Source of the DNA: an uncultured Lachnospiraceae bacterium
Lineage (GTDB): Bacteria > Bacillota > Clostridia > Lachnospirales > Lachnospiraceae
Direction of reading: 5' to 3'
Assembly: GCA_902766845.1 (NCBI GenBank)
Contig: CACXFD010000181.1
Location: 1-9,623 of the forward strand
Length of the DNA: 9,623 nt
In this document: one piece after another, positions 1 to 4,557 of the stretch
Position numbering within the stretch: the stretch's first letter is position 1
Layout of the letters: each line of letters opens with the position of its first letter
The notes under the pieces: generated by a model
Told to the model about the DNA's origin: nothing
Seen by the model: the letters and a program-made list of their open reading frames with translations, nothing else
Databases searched by the model: none
Made by a program: the position numbers and the translations under genes

Positions 1-263
1 CGGTACAGGATGTACGCCTTCGCGATATCGGCATAGCCGGCCTCGGACAGAATCTTTTCCGCGCTGTCCTGGATGTCTTCGACCGCGATCAGGTTATTCT
101 TGATCTTGGGTTCGAAGTCGGACGTGACACGCAGTGCGAGCATGTCGATGACCGACGGGTGATAGTTGTACTTCTGCGCTTCGAACGCCTTGGTCAGCGC
201 CGCGCTGATCTTCGCGATGTCAAAATCCGCGATCTTTCCGTCTCTTTTGAGTACCTGATACAT
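1..263 (-). CDS. nrdD: Anaerobic ribonucleoside-triphosphate reductase (class III), N-terminal part
   Basis: Class III ribonucleotide reductase makes deoxyribonucleotides from ribonucleoside triphosphates without oxygen, using a glycyl radical installed by NrdG. Only the first 87 complete codons are visible; the gene runs off the left edge. What is seen is an ATP-cone, the allosteric domain that binds ATP or dATP: the start MYQVLKRDGKIADFD and the following helical segment to about residue 85 are typical of the NrdD N-terminus. The glycyl-radical and catalytic regions lie outside the window. The start is ATG at 261-263, preceded by AGGAG (271-275) at 7 nt spacing. A good promoter and two NrdR boxes lie upstream (339-407), so this is the regulated member of the nrdG/nrdD pair. 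Class I/II reductases also carry ATP-cones, but the upstream NrdG-type activase strongly favours NrdD. Confidence 0.9.
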   Translation of the reverse strand, partial: MYQVLKRDGKIADFDIAKISAALTKAFEAQKYNYHPSVIDMLALRVTSDFEPKIKNNLIAVEDIQDSAEKILSEAGYADIAKAYILY

Positions 264-309
264 AGCTTTTCTCCTGCTTCCCCCCGTAAAACACTTCTGG
301 TAAACGTTG

Positions 310-337
310 AAAGAGGCCTTTCTGCGAAGGCCTCTTT
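310..337 (-). promoter_or_regulatory. Hairpin at the very 5' end of the predicted nrdD mRNA
   Basis: A perfect inverted repeat, AAAGAGGCCTT - 6 nt - AAGGCCTCTTT. The nrdD -10 box ends at 339, so transcription should start near 331-334, inside the outer 5' arm. The transcript would begin with a stem of roughly 7-9 bp. On the minus strand no T-run follows (CTTTCAACG), so it is a poor terminator for nrdG read-through; on the plus strand it has TTTT after it but no gene to end. A 5' stabilising hairpin, as known for some bacterial mRNAs, or an attenuating element are both possible; the choice is inference. Confidence 0.55.
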
Positions 338-338
338 T

Positions 339-367
339 ACTATAGCACCGTTATGGATAAGAATCAA
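339..367 (-). promoter_or_regulatory. nrdD promoter
   Basis: On the minus strand the -35 box TTGATT (362-367) and the -10 box TATAGT (339-344) are exactly 17 bp apart, both close to the sigma-70/sigma-A consensus. The start site would fall near 332, giving a leader of about 70 nt before the nrdD ATG. The -35 box is part of the proximal NrdR box, the arrangement expected for repression by blocking RNA polymerase. Confidence 0.75.
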
Positions 368-407
368 TATCTAGGTGCGATTTTTTTTAAAACACTAGAT
401 ATTGTGG
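362..407. promoter_or_regulatory. Pair of NrdR boxes (operator)
   Basis: Two copies of a 10-bp core in opposite orientation: CAATATCTAG (365-374) and CTAGATATTG (395-404). Aligned to the published 16-bp NrdR consensus acaCwAtATaTwGtgt, the distal box (392-407, ACACTAGATATTGTGG) matches 14 positions and the proximal box (362-377) matches the core with one difference. Box centres are 30 bp apart (14-bp gap), close to the roughly 31-32 bp usually seen for NrdR pairs and near three helical turns. NrdR is the ATP/dATP-sensing repressor of ribonucleotide reductase genes in bacteria. The nrdR gene itself is not in the window. Confidence 0.85.
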
Positions 408-599
408 TTTGGGCGGTCGTTTTCGGAATTGACGGACACTTTTACGGGATCTCTGCGGATGACTGTCTATTCAGTCAGGCCTGCTCGCGCGGCTTCGCAT
501 CCTCACACCTCGCAGTCCCGCTGCTGTGCCGCTGCTGTCTTAGGGCCGGCTCACGCGGCTCTGCGGCCTCCCGCGCCGCGCAGCCTTTTTTCCTCTGCC
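408..599. other. nrdG-nrdD intergenic segment, no gene seen
   Basis: This stretch lies between the nrdG stop codon and the NrdR boxes. No coding frame with a ribosome site or recognisable product was found on either strand. On the minus strand it contains a GC-rich imperfect stem (GCGGC ... GCCGC, about 547-583) just after nrdG, but no T-run follows, so I do not call a terminator. A small inverted repeat, GACTG-N6-CAGTC, sits at 461-476. Confidence 0.5.
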
Positions 600-1289
600 T
601 CACACGCCGCGCAGCCCGACCTCCTGCACATACGGCGCCGCGATCTGCGCGTACCGCTTCATCTCCTCCTCGGACGGAGCCGAAAAGCCCGAGAACAGGA
701 CCGTGTCCCGGTCGTGGAAGGCCTGCAGGAAATACCGGCGCGCGCCGCGGATCATCTCCCCGATGCCCGGGAACGATTCCTCGTCATGGAACGGCTTCAC
801 GACCGTCGTGCGGAACTCATAGTCCGGCGCGTCCCGCAGGATCCGCGCGATGCTCTCGCGCACGGGCCCGAGGTCCGCGTGCGCCATGCCGACCGTCTGC
901 GCGTAGCGCTCCGGGCTGTTCTTGACGTCCATGGCCACATAATCGACCAGGCCGCGCGACAAGACGGTGCCGAGCTGCTCCGGGAAGCCGCCGTCGGTAT
1001 CCAGCTTGACCGCGTAGCCCATGTCCCGGACCTTTTCCATCAGGTCCGGCAGTTCCCGGGTCAGGAGCGGTTCCCCGCCCGTGAACGCGACGCCGTCCAG
1101 CAGGCCGCGGCGCTTCTCCAGGAACGACAGCAGCTCCGCGTCGTCCATGACGGCGGGCGCGCTCCCGTTCGCGAGCTCCGCGTTATGACAGAACGGGCAG
1201 CGCCAGTTGCAGCCCGACAAAAAGACCGTGCAGGCCGTATGGCCCGGAAAATCCAGCAGGGTCAGTTTCTGCAGTCCGTAGATCTTCAT
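600..1289 (-). CDS. nrdG: Anaerobic ribonucleotide reductase activating protein (radical SAM)
   Basis: A 229-residue radical-SAM activase that uses a [4Fe-4S] cluster and S-adenosylmethionine to create the glycyl radical on NrdD. The cluster motif CX3CX2C is seen as CNWRCPFC (Cys27, Cys31, Cys34), and the SAM-binding GGEP is at residues 71-74. The N-terminus (MKIYGLQKLTLLDFPG) is characteristic of the clostridial NrdG2-like subfamily (TIGR02495) rather than the shorter E. coli NrdG. The start is ATG at 1287-1289; a frame extending further upstream has no family similarity and runs through hairpins. An AAAGGA-like site (1302-1307) lies 12 nt before the start, somewhat distant. It sits 98 nt after the DUF4037 gene and just upstream of nrdD, which supports the assignment over other radical-SAM activases such as PflA. 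Transcription could come from the upstream gene pair or from a local promoter I could not identify. Confidence 0.88.
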   Translation of the reverse strand: MKIYGLQKLTLLDFPGHTACTVFLSGCNWRCPFCHNAELANGSAPAVMDDAELLSFLEKRRGLLDGVAFTGGEPLLTRELPDLMEKVRDMGYAVKLDTDGGFPEQLGTVLSRGLVDYVAMDVKNSPERYAQTVGMAHADLGPVRESIARILRDAPDYEFRTTVVKPFHDEESFPGIGEMIRGARRYFLQAFHDRDTVLFSGFSAPSEEEMKRYAQIAAPYVQEVGLRGV

Positions 1290-1309
1290 GATCCGTATCG
1301 ATCCTTTCC

Positions 1310-1375
1310 GGCGGGCTTGCGGCCCGCCGCGTTTTGTTTCTATTTGAATCGGCCGGCCGGCGGTCCATGCCGGCC
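1310..1375. repeat. Two GC-rich inverted repeats between the DUF4037 gene and nrdG
   Basis: Two perfect 7-bp stems lie in this 98-bp gap: GGCGGGC-N5-GCCCGCC (1310-1328) and GGCCGGC-N7-GCCGGCC (1355-1375). On the minus strand neither is followed by a T-run, so termination is not supported. The first ends 3 nt from the presumed nrdG ribosome site and could affect its translation. The second contains CATGCCGGCCG, which recurs upstream of the TPR gene. Confidence 0.5.
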
Positions 1376-1387
1376 GCCCGGCGCGTC

Positions 1388-2329
1388 TTACACCGCGGCC
1401 AGGATATGGAGGTTGCGGACCTCCGGGTCCGCGATCCCGTCGTTCACGGAATACGCGTGCTTCTCGAGGTCTCCGCAGACCGCCTTCGTCAGCTCCTGCG
1501 CCTGCAGCGCCTCGATGACGCACGACGCCGCGTCCTCGATCATGAAATACTTGTCCTCGCAGACCGACGCGTCGTTGGGCGTGGTCAGCAGGTATTCGAA
1601 CGTCTCCGGCAGGACCGGCTGCTCCGGCAGGGCGCGCAGCGCCCGGAAGCTCCATTTATAATACGGCATATAGCGCCGGTTCAGCAGGAAGCTCACGGTC
1701 ATCGCGCTTTTGACGAACTCCACGGCCGCCAGCTGTGCAGCCGCCTCCTCTCCGTGCGCGAGACACCGGCGGTAGTTGTACTGGCCGGCCTGCGCCATCA
1801 GCAGCAGCTGTCCGGCCAGGCGCTTTCTGCGCACGTCCTCCGGCATCGCCGCCAGGCGCTCCCGGACCGTGGTCACCAGGCCCGACGGATCCGACCAGAT
1901 CTCCCCGTTCACGGCCTCCGCGAGCACATAGTCCGGCGTGCTCAGCCACTGCGGCAGGCTCAGGCAGCCGTCCGGCGTTCCGGTTTTTTCCTGAAAGTAC
2001 TCCTCCGCGCGGTGCACCCCGTGCCGGCTGCCGCCGACCGGGTCCAGCCGGCCGCGCGAGAGCCCCATGAACTCCTTCGGGAGCTTCGCGTAGGCGCGCT
2101 CCAGCCGGAACGCCGTGCGCCGGTCCACCGCGTCCTCCCCGGGCAGAAAGATCTGAAAGCCCGGCTCCATATCGTGATCGCGCGACACCTCATCGTCAAA
2201 GCCGTAGCATTCGGAGCCCGCCCCGGTCAGCCCGACGGCGATCACGCCGCAAAGCTCCGGAAACTGCTCCTCCAGCATCGGCCGGCCGTATGTCTCATAA
2301 TACGCGCGGGCGATCTCCATTCCGTTCAT
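1388..2329 (-). CDS. DUF4037 nucleotidyltransferase-like protein
   Basis: A 313-residue cytosolic protein with no signal peptide or membrane segment. I recognise it as a DUF4037 family member from overall sequence style. Near the N-terminus it carries G38-S39 followed by a run of acidic residues (FDDEVSRDHD, residues 44-53), which resembles the GS...D-x-D metal-binding signature of the polymerase-beta nucleotidyltransferase fold (as in antibiotic nucleotidyltransferases and MNT-type enzymes). The rest is helical with no known motif. It therefore probably transfers a nucleotide to a protein or small molecule, but the substrate is unknown. The start at ATG 2327-2329 has AAGGGA 9 nt upstream; a GTG at 2365 in the same frame lacks one. 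It starts 36 nt after the stop codon of the TPR gene, so the two are almost certainly co-transcribed and may work together. Confidence 0.85.
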   Translation of the reverse strand: MNGMEIARAYYETYGRPMLEEQFPELCGVIAVGLTGAGSECYGFDDEVSRDHDMEPGFQIFLPGEDAVDRRTAFRLERAYAKLPKEFMGLSRGRLDPVGGSRHGVHRAEEYFQEKTGTPDGCLSLPQWLSTPDYVLAEAVNGEIWSDPSGLVTTVRERLAAMPEDVRRKRLAGQLLLMAQAGQYNYRRCLAHGEEAAAQLAAVEFVKSAMTVSFLLNRRYMPYYKWSFRALRALPEQPVLPETFEYLLTTPNDASVCEDKYFMIEDAASCVIEALQAQELTKAVCGDLEKHAYSVNDGIADPEVRNLHILAAV

Positions 2330-2365
2330 ACGATTCTGTCCCTTCTTCCCACCGACCGGCCGCAC

Positions 2366-3220
2366 TTACCGGCCGGCGTAAAACGCGTCGATCCGGTCCC
2401 GGAGCTTCTGCGCCTCCAGGAACCATCCGTACCGGTCAAAGACCGGCGCGCATTTCTCGCACACGAAGACCGTATAGCCGTCTTCGGGCAGGGTCGGCGT
2501 CTCCAGCAGGGCCGCGGCCTTTTCCAGGTATCCGTCGATCGCGCTCTCCGCCGCTTCCGCGCCCAGCTCCGCCTCCGCGGTATCCGCGAGATTCAACCAG
2601 GTGATGGCCTGTTCGAGTTCTCCGTTGGGCGCGAGCGCCATCACGGCCAGTGCCTTTTCAAAATGCACGCGGGCCTCGCCGTAACGGCCCAGCGCGGTCT
2701 CCGTCAGCGCCATGTTGTTATACAGGCCGCCCAGCCGGGCATCCTGCGGCGTCAGCTCCGCCTCGTAGATCTCCCGCGCTTTTTGAAACATCGACAGGCT
2801 CTCCTCATCCATGCGGAACGACGCGTACACCGTGCCCGCGTTGACATAGCAGGTCCCGCCGCTCGCGGACCGCTCGTAGCCGAGCTCCGGGAGCAGGGCC
2901 AGCGCCTTTTCCACGCTCGCGACGCCTTCGGCCTGCCGGCCGGTCTTGCGGTAGAAGCCCATCATTTCATTATAGAGAAAGAACTCCCCGCGGCGGTCGC
3001 GGTTCGCCTTTGCCTCCTCCAGCCAGTACAGCAGGTGGCGCTCGGCGCCCGCGACGTCCTTAGCGGTCATGTACTCATCCAGTTTTTCCGAGATCCGCTG
3101 CTGCGGGACGGGCCGGACGGGCTCCTCCATCCCGTACCCCTTCTCGCTTCCGAGCGGGCACCGCGGATCCGCGTAATCCTCCGGGCCGATGGGTCCGGCG
3201 CTGTTCAGACGATCGGTCAT
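2366..3220 (-). CDS. Tetratricopeptide repeat protein
   Basis: A 284-residue soluble protein built mainly from helical hairpins. TPR-like units can be read at about residues 79-112, 122-155, 164-197 and 202-240, with the expected small/aromatic pattern (for example LYNEMMGFYRKTGRQAEG and NNMALTETALGRYGEA). TPR arrays bind peptides or partner proteins. Residues 1-40 look unstructured and proline-rich. The C-terminus has a CEKC pair (254-257) and a final helix; two cysteines alone do not make a convincing zinc site. The start is ATG 3218-3220 with AAGGAG 6 nt upstream. It is the first gene of a pair with the DUF4037 protein, and I believe this pairing recurs in Clostridia; that is recollection and has not been checked here. 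No catalytic motif is visible, so its role is most simply that of a scaffold or sensor for its neighbour. Confidence 0.87.
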   Translation of the reverse strand: MTDRLNSAGPIGPEDYADPRCPLGSEKGYGMEEPVRPVPQQRISEKLDEYMTAKDVAGAERHLLYWLEEAKANRDRRGEFFLYNEMMGFYRKTGRQAEGVASVEKALALLPELGYERSASGGTCYVNAGTVYASFRMDEESLSMFQKAREIYEAELTPQDARLGGLYNNMALTETALGRYGEARVHFEKALAVMALAPNGELEQAITWLNLADTAEAELGAEAAESAIDGYLEKAAALLETPTLPEDGYTVFVCEKCAPVFDRYGWFLEAQKLRDRIDAFYAGR

Positions 3221-3230
3221 GTTCTGCTCC

Positions 3231-3274
3231 TTCGTATCTTATTCGTATCTTATTCGTATCTTATTTGTATCCCA
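3231..3274. repeat. 11-bp tandem repeat in the TPR gene leader
   Basis: Plus-strand unit TTCGTATCTTA occurs three times without a change (3231-3241, 3242-3252, 3253-3263), followed by a degenerate fourth copy (3264-3274). On the coding strand it reads TAAGATACGAA, and the last copy runs straight into the AAGGAG ribosome site of the TPR gene. The period is close to one DNA helical turn. It could be a repeated protein-binding site, a set of -10-like TAAGAT elements, or a slippage-prone tract. Confidence 0.8.
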
Positions 3275-3288
3275 TCCAAAAAGTGCGC

Positions 3289-3351
3289 ATTGCCGGCATG
3301 CCGGCCGATCCTATCAAAATACAGTATGTATTACCGCCATGCCGGCCGATC
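3289..3351. repeat. Imperfect 22-bp direct repeat with an embedded palindrome
   Basis: Positions 3289-3310 and 3330-3351 are the same 22-mer with two differences; both end in CATGCCGGCCGATC. The copies are 41 bp apart, about four helical turns. The first contains the perfect 14-bp palindrome GCCGGCATGCCGGC (3292-3305). They lie 70-130 bp upstream of the TPR gene start. A possible -35 (TTGATA on the minus strand, about 3311-3317) sits between them, but the matching -10 is weak. The rest of the gap (3352-3445) shows no gene and no clear terminator for the XRE gene. Confidence 0.65.
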
Positions 3352-3445
3352 GGATCTCTTTCAGGCCAGCATCTGAACCGCCAGAGGATCTTTCATATCC
3401 ATCGGAACAACGATATGCGTAAACAACGCGAGCCCGGTCCGGCCG

Positions 3446-4021
3446 TCAGATCAGCCGGTACGGTGCTTTTTTGAACGTATAGGATCCGAAATCGAACTTC
3501 TTCGGGTCCACCCTGTTCGCCAGTTCCCTGCTCGTGATAAAGTCCGCCGATACATTCACAAGCAGCTGCTTTCCGCCGGTCTCCACAAGATAATAGGCGG
3601 AGGTATCCCTCAGATAATCGGCTCCCTGAATGATTCCCGCGCCTGCCACAAGATCGGCCAGCCACTCGGCTTTACTCATCCTTTTTCTTCGAATGAGCGG
3701 ATAGATCGCATCCGCACCGCTGTATTTGAAACAGCAGGCCGCATCCTTTTTGTCACGGCATTTTCCCGTAACTTCGAACCGATCCGGGTCGATCGCTTCC
3801 TTCGTTTCACGGAAGCTGAGCTTTTCACCTTCATCCAGCAGATAGTCCACGCTGACATCCAGCAGCTGTGCCATTACCTTCAGATTGTTTACATCCGGCA
3901 TTCCCTTGTCGGACTCCCACTTCGCGACCGCAGACCGGGATACGCTCAGCTTCTGAGCAAACTGTTCCTGCGATAATCCGGCCTCTTTTCTTGCTTCCTT
4001 TAGTTTCTCTCCAAACGTCAT
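3446..4021 (-). CDS. XRE-family transcriptional regulator
   Basis: A 191-residue DNA-binding regulator. Residues about 5-62 are a Cro/C1-type helix-turn-helix domain: GLSQEQFAQKLSVSRSAVAKWE contains the two DNA-reading helices, and it ends in the usual VSVDYLL. Residues 65-191 form a second domain that I do not recognise as an enzyme; it holds KCRDKKDAACCFKYS and two similar stretches (IDPDRFEVTGK near 78 and VDPKKFDFGSY near 172), a hint of an internal duplication. Similar XRE-plus-tail proteins occur in Bacillota (from memory). The start at 4019-4021 is decided by a near-perfect AAGGAGGT (4029-4036) 7 nt upstream. GC is lower than in the neighbours: one 60-nt line (3781-3840) counts to 32 G+C against 43 in line 2041-2100. 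Targets are unknown; autoregulation is likely. Confidence 0.9.
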   Translation of the reverse strand: MTFGEKLKEARKEAGLSQEQFAQKLSVSRSAVAKWESDKGMPDVNNLKVMAQLLDVSVDYLLDEGEKLSFRETKEAIDPDRFEVTGKCRDKKDAACCFKYSGADAIYPLIRRKRMSKAEWLADLVAGAGIIQGADYLRDTSAYYLVETGGKQLLVNVSADFITSRELANRVDPKKFDFGSYTFKKAPYRLI

Positions 4022-4073
4022 GATGATGACCTCCTTTTGATCTCCGCACGGATGCGGTCTTCGTTACAGCCTC

Positions 4074-4103
4074 ATCATAGGAAAGGTCCCCCGTGACAGT
4101 AAA
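4074..4103 (-). promoter_or_regulatory. Likely promoter of the XRE gene
   Basis: On the minus strand, TATGAT (4074-4079) is a good -10 and TTTACT (4098-4103) a fair -35, 18 bp apart. The start would be near 4067, giving a 45-nt leader with a small hairpin, CCGCA-N4-TGCGG (4044-4057), before the ribosome site. The -35 overlaps one of the CGTGACAGT repeats. Confidence 0.5.
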
Positions 4104-4121
4104 GAGAGGGGTCGTGACAGT
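4092..4121. repeat. CGTGACAGT direct repeats, candidate operator half sites
   Basis: CGTGACAGT occurs at 4092-4100 and 4113-4121, exactly 21 bp (two helical turns) apart, so both copies face the same side of the DNA. The downstream copy covers the presumed -35 of the XRE gene. This fits binding sites of a regulator, most simply the XRE protein itself; that is inference. Confidence 0.5.
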
Positions 4122-4123
4122 GA

Positions 4124-4140
4124 TGTTACTTTCCGTAACA
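4124..4140. promoter_or_regulatory. Perfect inverted repeat TGTTAC-N5-GTAACA, candidate operator
   Basis: A 17-bp dyad with perfect 6-bp arms (4124-4129 and 4135-4140), placed upstream of the XRE promoter and 3 bp after the second CGTGACAGT copy. A further GTTACA half site is at 4063-4068 near the predicted transcription start. The size and symmetry suit a dimeric helix-turn-helix repressor. Confidence 0.55.
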
Positions 4141-4452
4141 CCAGTCCGGCTCCGTTCTGTTTCTCACCGGATCCCTTGCGCTGACCGCCCCTCATGGAAT
4201 AAGCCCGGATCATCATCGCTGACGCAAAGAGTATGTCACCGTCTTTGAATAGGACGATTCATCGCTGGAACGGGATTCGTGTTCGTACGTTCTTCCGGCC
4301 GTGCTTCCATCGATGAAGAGTATCCCGGCTGACTGCATTGTACCATAAAGGCGGGCTCATGGCTACCGAAAAGCCGCGAAAGGCCGGGACGCAAACGCGG
4401 CCGGCCCCCTGTCTGTCCGTCCGAGCAACCGCGGTCGGTCCCTGTCTGCCCG
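4141..4452. other. Gene-poor region between the XRE operator and the NlpC/P60 terminator
   Basis: No convincing gene is seen in these 312 bp. On the minus strand a 41-codon open frame runs from ATG 4336-4338 to a double TGA at 4210-4215, starting MQSAGILFIDGSTAGRTYE. It has no ribosome site and its ATG overlaps a predicted -10 box, so I do not call it a gene; it could be a remnant. Composition is mixed, with CCTGTCTG twice near 4408-4448. Confidence 0.4.
4337..4365 (-). promoter_or_regulatory. Promoter-like element in the gene-poor region
   Basis: On the minus strand TACAAT (4337-4342) and TAGCCA (4360-4365) are 17 bp apart; they match the consensus at 5 and 4 of 6 positions. It lies downstream of the NlpC/P60 terminator and points toward the XRE gene, whose start is about 315 bp away. 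It could give a long-leader XRE transcript or a small RNA. No partner terminator was found. Confidence 0.4.
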
Positions 4453-4453
4453 C

Positions 4454-4483
4454 AAAAAACAGCCGGCCCTGCCGGGCCGGCTG
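4454..4483 (-). terminator. Intrinsic terminator of the NlpC/P60 gene
   Basis: A perfect 10-bp GC-rich stem, CAGCCGGCCC-N4-GGGCCGGCTG (4460-4483), followed on the minus strand by TTTTTT (4454-4459). It lies 75 nt after the stop codon of the NlpC/P60 gene, which ends that transcript as a single-gene unit. Confidence 0.93.
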
Positions 4484-4557
4484 CTCCGTTATCCGATGAT
4501 TCTGCGTTTTGATTCGGTTTCCGTCTCTTTTGTGAGGCGGCGGGCCGCCCCCTTACA

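Noticed and set aside
310..340. A plus-strand or nrdG terminator
   Set aside because: On the minus strand no T-run follows, and on the plus strand there is no gene to terminate; it fits better as the nrdD leader hairpin.
402..1661. A 419-codon open frame on the plus strand
   Set aside because: It is the complement frame of nrdG, crosses the NrdR operator, and resembles no protein family.
2327..2365. GTG start at 2365 for the DUF4037 gene
   Set aside because: No ribosome site lies upstream, whereas ATG 2329 has AAGGGA at 9 nt.
3231..3351. A possible CRISPR-like array
   Set aside because: The 11-bp units are contiguous without spacers, the 22-bp repeat has only two copies, and there are no cas genes.
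1334..3376. A 680-codon open frame on the plus strand
   Set aside because: It covers the DUF4037 and TPR genes in antisense and shows only mirror-frame composition; the minus-strand genes have good starts and family features.
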